64,000 nt of DNA, from positions 300,738-364,737 of the forward strand of contig JACPIT010000013.1 in NCBI GenBank assembly GCA_016187945.1, in the 5' to 3' direction. Both the position numbers and the translations under genes were made by a program. Shown here one piece after another: positions 8,806 through 17,669 of this stretch; within the stretch, counting starts at the first letter, position 1; the number at the start of each line of letters is the position of its first letter. The notes under the pieces are model-generated. The model worked only from the letters and a program-made list of their open reading frames with translations. It searched no databases and was not told the origin of the DNA. This DNA is from Opitutia bacterium. GTDB lineage: Bacteria; Verrucomicrobiota; Verrucomicrobiia; Opitutales; Opitutaceae.

Positions 8806-8881
8806 GTAGGAGCGGCTTTATGCCGCGATCCGAACGCGGCATCCGCCACGCAACCAATCGCGGCGTAAAGCCGCTCCTACA
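8806..8881. repeat. Palindromic repeat, family A
   Basis: The left arm GTAGGAGCGGCTTTATGCCG is matched by the reverse complement at the right end, which closes with GCCGCTCCTAC. It lies between the divergent AEC transporter and dehydrogenase genes. Other family A copies are at 10039-10112, 48239-48311, 58458-58529 and, split, at 60172-60382. Confidence 0.9.
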
Positions 8882-8992
8882 GTTCCCGCGAGCGTGGGCT
8901 CGGGGCAGCGCGGTGCTTTCCGCCCCCTCCGCCGCCGCGACTGCGCCGCATTTTCCTTTGGCGTCTCGCGCGCAACTTGGTTCGTTGGCGGC

Positions 8993-9868
8993 ATGTCGAC
9001 GCACTCGATCGCATTCATCGGCACCGGCGTGATGGGCCGCAGCATGGCGGGCCACCTCCAGAAAGCCGGTCACACGCTGCACGTGCACAACCGCACGAAA
9101 GCAAAAGCCCAGACGCTGCTCGACGCCGGCGCCACGTGGCACGACGCGCCCGGCAGCGCAGCGGCACAGGCGGACTTCGTGTTCACGATCGTCGGCTTCC
9201 CGCGCGACGTGGAAGAGACTTACTTCGGCCCGCGAGGCGTCCTCGCGCACGCGAAGCCCGGCACGGTCGTCGTCGACATGACGACGTCGAGCCCCACGCT
9301 CGCACGTCGCATCGCCGAGGCCGCCGCGGCGAAAGGCTTGCTCGCGCTCGACGCGCCGGTGACCGGCGGCGACGTCGGCGCGCGCGAGGCGCGGCTGGCA
9401 ATTCTCGTCGGCGGCGCGGAGGCGGCGTTCGCGCGCACGCGGCCGTTGTTCGAGCTGATGGGAAAAAATATCGCGCTGCACGGCGGCCCCGGCGCCGGCC
9501 AGCTCTGCAAGCTCGCGAACCAAATCGCGATCGCTTCGAACATGATGGCGTGGTGCGAAGCGCTGACGTTCGCCAAAGCGGCGGACCTCGACCCGACGCG
9601 CGTGCTCGAAAGCATCGGCGGCGGCGCGGCCGGCAGCACGGCGATGAACGTGCTCGGTCCGCGCGCGCTGCGCGGGGATTTCGCGCCGGGCTTCTATGTG
9701 AAGCATTTCATCAAGGACATGAAGCTCGCGCTCGAGACTGCCGCGGAGCTGAAGCTCGATCTGCCCGGCCTCGTCGCGGCGAAAAAGCTCTACGACGAAG
9801 TCGCCGCACGCGGCTGGGAAGATTGCGGCACGCAAGCGCTCTGGCGGCTGTATGCGGAGCGGGCGTGA
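8993..9868 (+). CDS. 3-hydroxyisobutyrate dehydrogenase-family NAD(P)-dependent oxidoreductase
   Basis: A 291-residue beta-hydroxyacid dehydrogenase. The N-terminal Rossmann motif IAFIGTGVMGRSMAGHL binds the dinucleotide; the substrate-binding signature DAPVTGGDVGAREARLAILV and the catalytic lysine in GAGQLCKLANQ are all in place. Members oxidise 3-hydroxyisobutyrate, tartronate semialdehyde (GarR), 6-phosphogluconate-like substrates or succinic semialdehyde (GLYR). The sequence does not settle which, but the short length and SMAGHL motif suit the HIBADH/GLYR group. The start at 8993 places the nucleotide-binding strand seven residues in, as expected; upstream codons in the frame overlap the repeat region and show no homology. 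Confidence 0.9.
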   Translation: MSTHSIAFIGTGVMGRSMAGHLQKAGHTLHVHNRTKAKAQTLLDAGATWHDAPGSAAAQADFVFTIVGFPRDVEETYFGPRGVLAHAKPGTVVVDMTTSSPTLARRIAEAAAAKGLLALDAPVTGGDVGAREARLAILVGGAEAAFARTRPLFELMGKNIALHGGPGAGQLCKLANQIAIASNMMAWCEALTFAKAADLDPTRVLESIGGGAAGSTAMNVLGPRALRGDFAPGFYVKHFIKDMKLALETAAELKLDLPGLVAAKKLYDEVAARGWEDCGTQALWRLYAERA

Positions 9869-9883
9869 GGTTGCGATGAGAAG

Positions 9884-9948
9884 GTAGGGCGAGTCGTCCC
9901 CGACGAGCCGCGAACGTGGCGACGGCTCGTCGGGACGACTCGCCCTAC
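9884..9948. repeat. Palindromic repeat, family B
   Basis: GTAGGGCGAGTCGTCCCCGA at the left is mirrored by TCGGGACGACTCGCCCTAC at the right. A full copy lies at 38148-38217, and half copies at 27246-27271 and 51001-51026. The two sides are separated by a short spacer, as in paired REP units. Confidence 0.9.
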
Positions 9949-10038
9949 CATGTGCCCGGTGCACCGACGTGTCCGGTGAGGCGGCATTCGACGGAGTGAG
10001 CGCGTGAACGCGCCATCAGTCTGGCGGGGCTGCCTGAT

Positions 10039-10112
10039 GTAGGAGCGGCTTTACGCCGCGATCCGGGCGCGGCGTGCGCACCGCAACAATCGCGGCGTAA
10101 AGCCGCTCCTAC
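10039..10112. repeat. Palindromic repeat, family A
   Basis: GTAGGAGCGGCTTTACGCCG pairs with CGGCGTAAAGCCGCTCCTAC. It is close to identical to the copy at 8806-8881 outside the central spacer. Confidence 0.9.
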
Positions 10113-10136
10113 AATTTCCGCGGACGTGGGTTCGAC

Positions 10137-10228
10137 GTAGCGCCGGTCTCTGACCGGCGTGTGGCGCACCACTCGGGGCCAATACTCGCGAGCGAATGCC
10201 CATTAGGCCGGTCACAGACCGGCTCTAC
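10137..10228. repeat. Palindromic repeat pair, family C
   Basis: Two short hairpins, GCCGGTCTCTGACCGGC and GCCGGTCACAGACCGGC, flanked outwards by GTAG and CTAC. Family C is the commonest in the window (24713-24840, 39112-39230, 50412-50478, 53263-53350, and around 60231-60325). Confidence 0.85.
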
Positions 10229-10250
10229 TGCACGCTGCGACTGTTTTCCG

Positions 10251-11564
10251 TCAAATCTCCTTCGGCTCGAGCATCGCCAGCCCGCGCATCGTCGCGTCGG
10301 TGACGGCGCGGAACGTCCACTTGCCTGGCCAGTCGCGGCGCAGGATCACGTCGAGGCGGTCGGCACCGCCGGAAACTGCGACGTTGTGCAGCAGCGGCGT
10401 TCCGGTCGCAGCGAGGAGCGGCAGGCGATCTGCGCTGGCGCGGATCAGACTTTCGACGATCGCGGAAAGCATTTGCTCGCGCGTGCTGGCGAGCGTGAGG
10501 CCGGTGAAGGCGCCCTGGCGCTGGACGATACTCGTGCGCTCGCCCGCCAGGTAGGGTTCGAAGCGCACGGAGCCCGACGCTTTCGGGCCGAGTTTGGCAA
10601 GGCGGCGGAATTCCGCCTGAAATTCCGCGATCGGCATCGTGGGGCACATCTGGTCGCGCACCCAATAGATCGCGGAGGCGACGGCGGCGAGGGTGCTGAC
10701 GTGGAGAAATTTTTTCTCGATGCCGAGCGCGCGCGTGAGAAGGCGCGGGTGCGGTTTCGGTTTGTCGGTGCAGAGCGCGAGCACGTCGGTCGAGCCGGTG
10801 ACATTGAATAGCTGCCCGACTTTCGCACCGGCGAGGATCATGCCGGCGCTGCCGTCCATGAGGCCGACGAGCATCGGCGTGCCGGCGCGCAGGCCGAAGG
10901 CTCGCGCGGCTTCGGGCGTGATGCGACCGCCGATGCGGTCGGCGTCGTGCACGTCGGGCAGGAGTTTTTTGCGCACGCCGAGGTTGGCGCAGAGTTCGTC
11001 GCTCCAGCCGTCGAGCGTGAGCGTGCGGTAGAGGCCGGTGAAGGACGCGTTCGACGGATCGGTGACGCGCGCGCCGGTGAGGCGGCGGTGGAGAAACGTG
11101 TTGAGATGGCCGACGAGGTCGGCGCGGCGCAGGCGTTGCGGCTCGTGCTTTTGAAACCACGCCCAGGTCGTCGAGCTGATGCCGCCGGGAAACGGGCGGC
11201 AGCCGCAGGTGTGCAGGTGCGCGTCGGCGCCGAAACGCGCTTCGATTTCTTCGGCCTCGGCGACGCTGCGGCGATCCTGGTGTGTGACGATCGGCGTGAG
11301 CGCGTTGCCCTTCGCGTCGAGCGCGACCCAGGCCGGGCACATCACGGCGAGGTGGATGGCGTCGACGGTTTTCGCTGCGCCGTTCAGTCCGGCGATGGCG
11401 TGGCGGACGGCGCGGAGGAGTTCGTCGGGGGCGACCTCGACCTTCGGGCCGTCGCAGCGGGATTTGAAGAACGCGCGCGGAGATTCCGCGAGGACGGTTT
11501 TGCCGCGGAGGATGCCCGCGATGACCGAGGAGGAGCCGACATCGATGCCGAGGATCGTTGCCAT
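10251..11564 (-). CDS. FGGY-family carbohydrate kinase
   Basis: A 437-residue sugar kinase of the FGGY/actin-like ATPase superfamily. The N-terminal phosphate loop is ILGIDVGSSSVIAGIL; HQDRRSVAEAEEIEARFG follows in the position where the family has its catalytic Asp-bearing strand (D in HQDRR). A C-terminal adenosine-binding half contains GTPMLVGLMDGSAGMILAGA and NVAVSGGADRLDVILRRDW. Known members phosphorylate xylulose, glycerol, gluconate, ribulose or rhamnulose; the substrate cannot be named here. No sugar-catabolism genes are adjacent. A longer frame to 11747 was rejected because the added residues are low-complexity; an ATG at 11573 is an equally possible start three codons upstream. Confidence 0.85.
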   Translation of the reverse strand: MATILGIDVGSSSVIAGILRGKTVLAESPRAFFKSRCDGPKVEVAPDELLRAVRHAIAGLNGAAKTVDAIHLAVMCPAWVALDAKGNALTPIVTHQDRRSVAEAEEIEARFGADAHLHTCGCRPFPGGISSTTWAWFQKHEPQRLRRADLVGHLNTFLHRRLTGARVTDPSNASFTGLYRTLTLDGWSDELCANLGVRKKLLPDVHDADRIGGRITPEAARAFGLRAGTPMLVGLMDGSAGMILAGAKVGQLFNVTGSTDVLALCTDKPKPHPRLLTRALGIEKKFLHVSTLAAVASAIYWVRDQMCPTMPIAEFQAEFRRLAKLGPKASGSVRFEPYLAGERTSIVQRQGAFTGLTLASTREQMLSAIVESLIRASADRLPLLAATGTPLLHNVAVSGGADRLDVILRRDWPGKWTFRAVTDATMRGLAMLEPKEI

Positions 11565-11911
11565 GGCGCGCATGCTAGCGGAGCGCGTGACGCGTGCAAC
11601 GCTGGGACAGGGCGCATCGTTGCCGGAGAATGGATCCTCGCGTCGGGCGGGTCGCGAGTGAGGCGCGCGCCGCGGGCGGACGTTTTCCAGGGGAGACGGC
11701 CGCGGATCACGCGGATGGTCGCGGATCACGTTTCGGAGGTGCGGCACAGTTTCGCGGCGCTCTTGGGGTGCGACGGTTCGAGGGCGCCGCGAGACTGCGC
11801 CCCTACAAAAACGACTCGGCGCGCGGGAGAACCGGCTTCAGGCGGCAGGGGAGAGACTCGCTCGCGAACTTGGCCGCGAGCCACACCGAGCGGGTCCGGC
11901 TGAAGCCGGAC
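11565..11911. other. Gene-free gap upstream of the FGGY kinase
   Basis: About 350 bases. The right end carries a half-element of family C (GGCTGAAGCCGGACCTAC, ending at 11915) with a looser left arm near 11830. The word CGCGGATCAC occurs twice close together near 11700-11730. I see no gene. Confidence 0.5.
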
Positions 11912-12334
11912 CTACGGCGTCGCGGCGCGTTTAGGCAGGAGCTTGATGCCGAGCCAGCCGGCGAAAACGACGGTCGCGAGGTTCGCGAACCAGAACCAGA
12001 CGGGATGCGGCATCGCAACGAGATTCATCAGCGAGGCGATGAAGAAGAGGCCGGTGACCATGACCGCTTGGCGCGGGCCACCATCGAAGGAGAAGCGGCC
12101 GGCGACGTGCGCGCCCACCGCGACGCCGACGAAGTAGCCGAGCAACATGAAGAGAAACGCGCCGACGGGGAGCGCTTTGAAATACGCGGCCATCGCAGCG
12201 GCGTCCCGCGTGTTCAATTCGGGCGGCAACGGATAGAATGCGCGCTGGCTGATGCCTTGGATCGCGAAAATCAGCAGCATGCCGGTGAGAGCGCCGGCGA
12301 GGGCGGCGAGGGTGTTGCGCAGGACTTCGTGCAT
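11912..12334 (-). CDS. Small multi-pass membrane protein of unknown function
   Basis: A 140-residue protein with about four hydrophobic helices: ALAGALTGMLLIFAIQGI near the N-terminus, GAFLFMLLGYFVGVAVGAH, QAVMVTGLFFIASLMNLVA, and FWFANLATVVFAGWLGIKLL at the end. The short loop between the first two helices is polar (PLPPELNTRDAAAMAAYFKA). I do not recognise a named family. Proteins of this size and layout are common and generally annotated as hypothetical in related genomes. The ATG at 12334 (MHEVLRNTL) is preferred; an ATG eight codons upstream at 12358 is also possible. The 3' end reaches into a palindromic repeat (its stop is at 11912-11914, overlapping CTAC). Confidence 0.7.
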   Translation of the reverse strand: MHEVLRNTLAALAGALTGMLLIFAIQGISQRAFYPLPPELNTRDAAAMAAYFKALPVGAFLFMLLGYFVGVAVGAHVAGRFSFDGGPRQAVMVTGLFFIASLMNLVAMPHPVWFWFANLATVVFAGWLGIKLLPKRAATP

Positions 12335-12417
12335 GAGCGAGAGGTGTGCGTGGAGCATTGGCGGCGCGCGCGGCGAGTAAAGCCGCGTTTGGGGCGCACC
12401 CGACCGACGCCACGCGG

Positions 12418-13176
12418 CTACGGCGTCGAGCTGACGACGAGCGCCGGCTCCGCGGCGCGCTTGCGGAAGATCGGCTCCTTCACCCGAATGCCCGTGCGGT
12501 GGACATCGAGCAGCACGGCGCTGATCGGCACACCGGCGGAGGCTTTGCGAGCAAACGCGTGCGCGGCTTCGAGCGGATCGAGCGGCGGCGGGCCGTGCAG
12601 CAGACGTTCGACCTCCACGTCGGCAGGGTCGTAGAGGTAGTGCTTCCTTCCGTATTGGTAGAACAGGATGGTGTGACCCACGGGACCGTCTGGGCTGTTG
12701 ACGTAATAGGTGAGGAGTTGGCCGTGGCGCGGCGGGCTGAGTTCCTCGAGCCGACGCCAATCCAGCAGGCAGTAGAGAAAACAGCCGCGCGGGAGCTTGT
12801 TGTTGCGGAGCAAATTCAGGGGCGGCTCGTCACCGGTCGTGTCGACGACCTGGTCGAATCCCGGATACAGCGCGCGGACCAGGGCAGGAATGTTCTGCTT
12901 GTCCTCGCCGACCTGACCGAATTTTTGCGAGAGACTCTGGGTGCCCTCGGTCTCGGTGTAGAACCACAGGATGCCCTCGAACTCGAATACCAGCGCATGA
13001 AACTCGGCCGGGTAGCGGTGCGTGGGCGCGGCGTTCTCGACGTGCACGACGCGCGACCAAGTTTCGTGGCCGAGCAGCCGTCTGGCCCAGAAGGCGGATT
13101 CCCAGCTACCCGCACGCGCCGTCGCAACGCCCAGAAGGGCGACCGTGAGCGAAACCAGCAACCGGCACCGCGACAT
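12418..13176 (-). CDS. Secreted hypothetical protein with possible Cys/His catalytic residues
   Basis: A 252-residue protein with a clear signal peptide (MSRCRLLVSLTVALLGVATA, cleavage after ARA). The mature part has GSWESAFWARRLLGHETWSR, a region with acidic and aromatic residues (FEFEGILWFYTETEGTQS), RGCFLYCLLDWRRLEEL, and then GPVGHTILFYQYGRKHYLYD. The spacing of a Cys segment, a GHTILF histidine and a Tyr-Asp strand is reminiscent of papain-like or transglutaminase-like folds, but this is a weak analogy and I do not assign the function. The next gene (membrane protein, 11912-12334) is co-oriented 83 bases downstream and may be co-transcribed. Confidence 0.72.
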   Translation of the reverse strand: MSRCRLLVSLTVALLGVATARAGSWESAFWARRLLGHETWSRVVHVENAAPTHRYPAEFHALVFEFEGILWFYTETEGTQSLSQKFGQVGEDKQNIPALVRALYPGFDQVVDTTGDEPPLNLLRNNKLPRGCFLYCLLDWRRLEELSPPRHGQLLTYYVNSPDGPVGHTILFYQYGRKHYLYDPADVEVERLLHGPPPLDPLEAAHAFARKASAGVPISAVLLDVHRTGIRVKEPIFRKRAAEPALVVSSTP

Positions 13177-13277
13177 GCCGGGAATATAGCCGGACTGGGC
13201 GCGATGGTGAGAGTTTTTTCGACGAATCGCCTGCGGTCTCCGACGAAGCGGGCCGGTTGCCGGATGAATGTCGGGGC

Positions 13278-13310
13278 AAAAAAAGAGCCGGGCGGTGAAG
13301 CGCCCGGCTC
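13278..13310 (-). terminator. Rho-independent terminator of the TonB receptor gene
   Basis: Read on the minus strand, a perfect 10-bp stem (GAGCCGGGCG paired with CGCCCGGCTC, loop of six) is followed directly by a run of seven T. It lies 29 bases after the stop codon of the receptor at 13339. Confidence 0.92.
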
Positions 13311-13338
13311 GATTTAACACACACTGACAACAAACAAA

Positions 13339-16116
13339 TCAGAACTCGCGCGAAACGCGGACATACCAGAACTGCGGCTCGATAATCGCGATGCCGGCGT
13401 TGTAGCCCTGGCTGGCGGGAAGGTAGCGCGGGGGATCTTCGTTGAAGACGTTGCGCACACCGACGGTGATACGGGTCTTCCAGAACCCGGCGTAGCTGAC
13501 CTGCGGATTCACGATGAACTGCTGCTCCTGCTTCGGCGTGATGTAGCCGGAGACGATCGTGCTGGAGGGCATCTCGCCGAGATAGTTCACGAACACGGAG
13601 GCGGCCCAGTCGCCTTTCTTCCAGGCGGCAGTGAAGTTGCCGCGCCAGAGGGCGGAACCGTCGGTGCCATCGAGGTCGGTGACGGAGGAGACGCCGAGCG
13701 AATTGATATTCTCGCGCTCGAACGTGGCGACGTAAGTGGCCTCAGCGCCGAAGCGGAACTGGCCGAGCTTGGCGGTCTTCCAGGTGTAGGAGATGCCGAA
13801 GTCGTAGCCTTCGTAGAGCTGCTTGCTAGAGTTATACCAATCGGTGCTCACGTAATCGATGATGCCGACCGTATAACCGGCGGCGGCTTCGGCGGCGGTG
13901 AGCGGCTTGCGCACGACGCGGCCGGCGGGAAGCGTGAGTTCGTTGTTCAGCGTGAACGTCGCGCTGTCGCGCGTGATCAGACTCTTCTGATCGAACTTGA
14001 AGTAGCCAGCTTCCATCGTGAGGCCCTTGAGCGGACCGGTCGGCACTTCGATCACGGTCGAGATCGAACTGGTGTTCGTCTCTTCGGGTTGGAGATCCGG
14101 ATTGCCCTTGCCGAGCGTCTTGATCTGAGCCGACGGCTGATCGGGACGGCGCGGATCGAACACCGCGCTCGAAGTGAAGCTCACGGAGCCGGCGCTGTAG
14201 AGATACTGGAGGTCCGGCGCACGGAACGACTGCGAATAGGAGCCGCGGAGCATAAGCCACTTGGTCGGGCGGTAGGCGATGGCGACCTTCGGCTTGGTCG
14301 TGGTGCCGAAGTCCGAGTAGTCCTCGTAACGCGCGGCGAGCTGCGCCTCGACGGCGCCGATCGGCGAGTTCTTGGCGAGGATCGGAACGCTCAACTCCGA
14401 GTAGAGCGAGGTGACGTTGCGCTTGCCGGTGTAGCCGAAGCCTTCGGAGCCACCGACCACATTGCCGTTTTCGTTTTCGAGCGTGCGAACGTCGACGATG
14501 TTTTCCTTGCGGAACTCGGTGCCGACCGCGACGCCGACCTTGCCCGCGGACAGATCGAAGAGTTCGCCGTTGGCGCTGAGCTCATACATGTTGCTCGTGA
14601 AGGTGGTCTTCGTCGGGTTGCTGCCGGAGTAGTAGTCCGTGATCAGCGGATCTTCGGCGCCGAACGGGTTGGCGTAGCGTTTCTGGCCGTTGATGACGAC
14701 GCCGTTGAGCGCTTCCTGGACGCGGCTATCGAACGCGGTGCCGGGCGAGGCGTTGTAGAAACTGCCTTGGGCATACATCGCGGAGGCCTGCCACGCCCAA
14801 TCGTTGGGCAGCACGCCCTTGAGACCGGCAACGAGACGCGGGTAATCGGATGAGGTGTCGTTGACGCGCGCACCGGCGTTCACGAGGCGGAAGGTGCTGA
14901 GTTCGATGGTCTGCCCGGCGGAGCCGAAATAGCGCGTGCCATACGGATTGTAGGGATTGTCGGCAGCGACGACGAGGCGGCCGTTGGTGCCGGCGCCCTT
15001 GTCAGTCGTGGTGAACGGCGAAGGAGCGGCGTGATTGGTCGCGGTGATGCGACGGTAGAACAGGTCGGCGAAGCCACTGATCTTGTCCGTGAAGTCATGG
15101 TTCACGTAGAGCTGGAAACCGAAGTTGGCCTGCTCGGGCGACAGCCAGGTGTCTTGCTGGAAGTCGTAGAGGCCGGCGCCGGTGGCACGGGAAACGGCCA
15201 CGGCGTTGGCCGCCTGCGGGTCGGTCGTCGGGTTCAGGTAGGTGCGAATCGTGTTCGTGCCCGGGAGGAAGAAACGGGACGGGAACGTGCTCGAGGAGCG
15301 CCAGTCGATGCCGGTGATGGTCGTGTCGGCATCGTCGGTTTCGACTTGGCCGGTTCCGCTCGTGTTGTTGCGGATGTCGGCGGTGCGCGACCACGAGTAG
15401 TCGCGGTCGGCGATCGCGTTGCGCTTATAGATGTCCGCCATCGCGGTGATGCTCGTCTTGTCGGTGCGAGCGCCGGCGATGATGAAGGCGGAGGTTTCGA
15501 GCGAGTCGTTGCCGAAGGTGTTGCCGACGGAGACATCGACGCCGACGCCGGTGTAGTCGCGCTTCAACTTGATGTTGAGCACGCCCGCGACCGCATCGGA
15601 ACCGTAGATGGCCGAGGCGCCGTCCTTCACGATTTCGATGGCTTCGACCGCGGAGGCAGGAATCTGGCGGAGGTCGACGACCGTCTGGAAACCGTTGAAG
15701 GTGCCCGCGCCCGACGGAGCCGCACGACGGCCGTTGATAAGGACGAGCGTGTTGTTGTTGCCGAGACCGCGAAAGTTGACGGTCGAGGTGCCGGAAGCGA
15801 AACCGGTGCTCGAGCTCAGCGGCGTGATGGAAGCGCCCGTGTTGAACGGCATGGCGCGGAGCGCGTCGTCGACCGTCGAGAAACCCGTGGACTGGAGGCT
15901 TTCCGACGTGATGCGCACGACCGGGCTCGGCGTCTCCGCGTCGACGCGGCGGATGCGCGAGCCGGTGACTTCGAATTGCTGGAGTTTGACGGTTTCGTCC
16001 TGCTTCTGGGCGTCGCTCGTCTGGGCAAACCCAGGAGCCGCGGCGAGGACGGCGATCAGCGCGCTCAAAACCGAGGCGCCCGCCATCCGCGAGGGATGCG
16101 AGGTGTGGATGTTCAT
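13339..16116 (-). CDS. TonB-dependent outer-membrane receptor
   Basis: A 925-residue outer-membrane transporter. After a signal peptide (cleavage after PGFAQ) comes a short TonB-box-like segment (KLQQFEVTGSRIRR), a plug domain with LRAMPFNTGASITPL, STVNFRGLGNNNTLVLINGR and EIVKDGASAIYGSDAVAGVL, and a beta-barrel of about 700 residues ending in the aromatic strand FWYVRVSREF. The terminal phenylalanine is the expected Omp assembly signal. It resembles the large receptor class abundant in Verrucomicrobiota, Xanthomonadales and Caulobacterales, whose substrates include oligosaccharides and siderophores; none is deducible here. The start at 16116 is fixed by the signal peptide. Upstream is a 750-base gene-free region where regulation would reside. 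Confidence 0.95.
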   Translation of the reverse strand: MNIHTSHPSRMAGASVLSALIAVLAAAPGFAQTSDAQKQDETVKLQQFEVTGSRIRRVDAETPSPVVRITSESLQSTGFSTVDDALRAMPFNTGASITPLSSSTGFASGTSTVNFRGLGNNNTLVLINGRRAAPSGAGTFNGFQTVVDLRQIPASAVEAIEIVKDGASAIYGSDAVAGVLNIKLKRDYTGVGVDVSVGNTFGNDSLETSAFIIAGARTDKTSITAMADIYKRNAIADRDYSWSRTADIRNNTSGTGQVETDDADTTITGIDWRSSSTFPSRFFLPGTNTIRTYLNPTTDPQAANAVAVSRATGAGLYDFQQDTWLSPEQANFGFQLYVNHDFTDKISGFADLFYRRITATNHAAPSPFTTTDKGAGTNGRLVVAADNPYNPYGTRYFGSAGQTIELSTFRLVNAGARVNDTSSDYPRLVAGLKGVLPNDWAWQASAMYAQGSFYNASPGTAFDSRVQEALNGVVINGQKRYANPFGAEDPLITDYYSGSNPTKTTFTSNMYELSANGELFDLSAGKVGVAVGTEFRKENIVDVRTLENENGNVVGGSEGFGYTGKRNVTSLYSELSVPILAKNSPIGAVEAQLAARYEDYSDFGTTTKPKVAIAYRPTKWLMLRGSYSQSFRAPDLQYLYSAGSVSFTSSAVFDPRRPDQPSAQIKTLGKGNPDLQPEETNTSSISTVIEVPTGPLKGLTMEAGYFKFDQKSLITRDSATFTLNNELTLPAGRVVRKPLTAAEAAAGYTVGIIDYVSTDWYNSSKQLYEGYDFGISYTWKTAKLGQFRFGAEATYVATFERENINSLGVSSVTDLDGTDGSALWRGNFTAAWKKGDWAASVFVNYLGEMPSSTIVSGYITPKQEQQFIVNPQVSYAGFWKTRITVGVRNVFNEDPPRYLPASQGYNAGIAIIEPQFWYVRVSREF

Positions 16117-16355
16117 AGTTTGGTTGGTGGCCGCGCGCGCAGGGCGCACGGCGGCATCTCGCATTGAACTCCGGTGCGCGTCAGCGGACAACGCGGTGTC
16201 GATTCACCCTGCGCGCGCTACGACGAACGCGGTGAAATCTCCGCCAAGCGCGGCGAAGTGCCGCGCGCGCACGACAAGAAACGAAGAAGCGGCGCCGCGG
16301 CGCTCTCCGCGGGACGAGTTGCCGCCGGCGAACGCGCACGCGGACCAGAATTGAT

Positions 16356-16522
16356 CCTAAATTCCGCAGAAGATTAACCACTGATGAACACTCATGCACA
16401 CCGATGAATGAGAAGGCCGAAAAAGCGCCGCGTGAGGTAGCTCACCTGGCAGGTGGGCGATCGCGGCGATGCAAGTCTGCTTCGATGAGCGCTCATCAGT
16501 GAAAATCAGCGGTTCAACTGCG
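16356..16522 (-). repeat. 167-base dispersed repeat, copy 1
   Basis: The reverse complement of this stretch matches 58542-58708 over its whole length with about nine substitutions and one single-base indel by eye. Both copies end in a GGAATTTAGG/CCTAAATTCC word. It contains the word GATGAACACTCATGCACA and its near-inverse, so part of it is also palindromic. The function is unknown; it is not a gene. Confidence 0.85.
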
Positions 16523-16555
16523 CTTTCTATTGAGTCTCGCCGATCAGGCTGCCGG

Positions 16556-16627
16556 GTAGGGCGCACCGGCCCGGTGCGCCGCGACAACCGCAACACGCTC
16601 GCGGCGGAGCGGGCCGCTCCGCCCTAC
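16556..16627. repeat. Palindromic repeat, family E
   Basis: The unit begins GTAGGGCGCACCGGCCCGGT and ends in GGGCCGCTCCGCCCTAC. Related copies: 50538-50618 and a half unit at 39260-39287, which codes for the end of the DUF692 protein. Confidence 0.8.
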
Positions 16628-16873
16628 CACCGACAAATTGCACGTCAGTCTATTGGGCGAGCTCCAATAGGTTGATGCACGCGCGCGCCGGAACGGTCGA
16701 CGTCAGGCGGCGAACGCCGGGAGGCTGCCGGGGGTGATGCCGTGCGCTCAGCCTCCTCACGTCGGCTGCTACGTCGGGCAGGGCGAGCACGGCGCGTTCG
16801 GGGAACGCAGCCGCGTCTCCCGGCGGTCGTAGACCGCCGCTCCAGGGGCGCTCGCGGGCAGGCGCGAATGCCT

Positions 16874-17665
16874 TTACTTCAGCCGGTCCAGCACGCCGCG
16901 GTAGCTCGGGCCGATGGGGAGCGCCGTGCCGTCGTCGAGTTCCATGCCGTGGCTGCGCGCGAGCATCGGCATCACGCGGCGCACGCAGTTCAGGTTCACG
17001 ATCGTGCTCTTGTGGATGCGGACGAAGAGCTCGGGATCGAGCATCTCCTCGATCTTCGTGAGCGTCATGCGGACCATCAGGCCGCGCTCCTTCAGGTGCA
17101 GTTTCACGAAGTCGCCCTGCCCTTCCACCCAGCGGATGTCGGCTTGGTTGAGAAAATGGAGCTGGCCGTCGGCCTTCACGACGAGGCGCGAGAAATCCAC
17201 CGCGCCCGGCGCGGGCGCTTGCGGGGCCGGTGTCGCCGCACTCTGCAATTTTTCCAGGAGCGCGCGGAGCGCCTGCTCGGTGGCGCCGAAGGAGCCGGCG
17301 CGGATGCGGCGCTTCGCGCGATCGAGCGCCGTGTGGAAACGCTGGTCGCTGTAGGGCTTCACGAGGTAATCGATCGCTTGCAGCTCGAACGCGCGCAGCG
17401 CGAACTCGTCGTAGGCGGTGACGAAAATAATCTCGGGCCGCTCGCCGGCGGGCAGCTTGTTGAGCATCTCGAGGCCGGTGAGGATCGGCATCTGCACGTC
17501 GAGGAACGCGAGGTGCGGACGGAGCTTGCGGATCATCTCGATGCCGCGCTCGCCGTCCGTGGCTTCGCCCACGATCTCGATGTCGCTCTCGTTTTCGAGC
17601 AGGGTGCGCAGGGCGCGGCGGGCGGGGCGCTCGTCGTCGACAATGAGGACGCGGATTTTTTCCAT
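16874..17665 (-). CDS. LytR/AlgR-type response regulator (REC-LytTR)
   Basis: A 263-residue response regulator. REC domain: acidic pocket VDDERPARR, phospho-acceptor D56 in HLAFLDVQMPILTGLEML, T/Y switch in VTAYDEFALRAF and conserved K in IDYLVKPYS. A proline-rich linker follows (about 140-155), then a LytTR DNA-binding domain (about 160-263) with FVKLHLKERGLMVRMTL and FVRIHKSTIVNLNCVRRV. It is encoded four bases downstream of the sensor kinase gene, so the two form one operon and very likely a cognate pair. LytTR regulators in other bacteria control cell-wall, surface or competence functions; targets here are unknown. Confidence 0.95.
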   Translation of the reverse strand: MEKIRVLIVDDERPARRALRTLLENESDIEIVGEATDGERGIEMIRKLRPHLAFLDVQMPILTGLEMLNKLPAGERPEIIFVTAYDEFALRAFELQAIDYLVKPYSDQRFHTALDRAKRRIRAGSFGATEQALRALLEKLQSAATPAPQAPAPGAVDFSRLVVKADGQLHFLNQADIRWVEGQGDFVKLHLKERGLMVRMTLTKIEEMLDPELFVRIHKSTIVNLNCVRRVMPMLARSHGMELDDGTALPIGPSYRGVLDRLK

Positions 17666-17669
17666 GGGG

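Larger units (their letters stand above)
9869..10250. other. Gene-free gap filled with palindromic repeats
   Basis: About 380 bases between the dehydrogenase and the converging FGGY kinase. It holds one copy each of families B (9884-9948), A (10039-10112) and C (10137-10228). The remaining bases at about 9950-10035 show nothing I can interpret. Confidence 0.7.
16117..16873. other. Long gene-free region upstream of the TonB receptor
   Basis: About 757 bases. Contents: a 167-base dispersed repeat (16356-16522), a family E palindrome (16556-16627), a perfect inverted repeat CTATTGG/CCAATAG (16650-16670), a half copy of family H (about 16754-16774, ending GGCTGCTACGTCGG) and a short GGCGGTCGTAGACCGCC hairpin near 16818-16834. 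No protein-coding or RNA gene is supported. Confidence 0.65.

Noticed and set aside
13985..15560. Several long plus-strand frames inside the TonB receptor
   Set aside because: All are antisense shadows; the minus-strand receptor has signal peptide, plug and C-terminal Phe.
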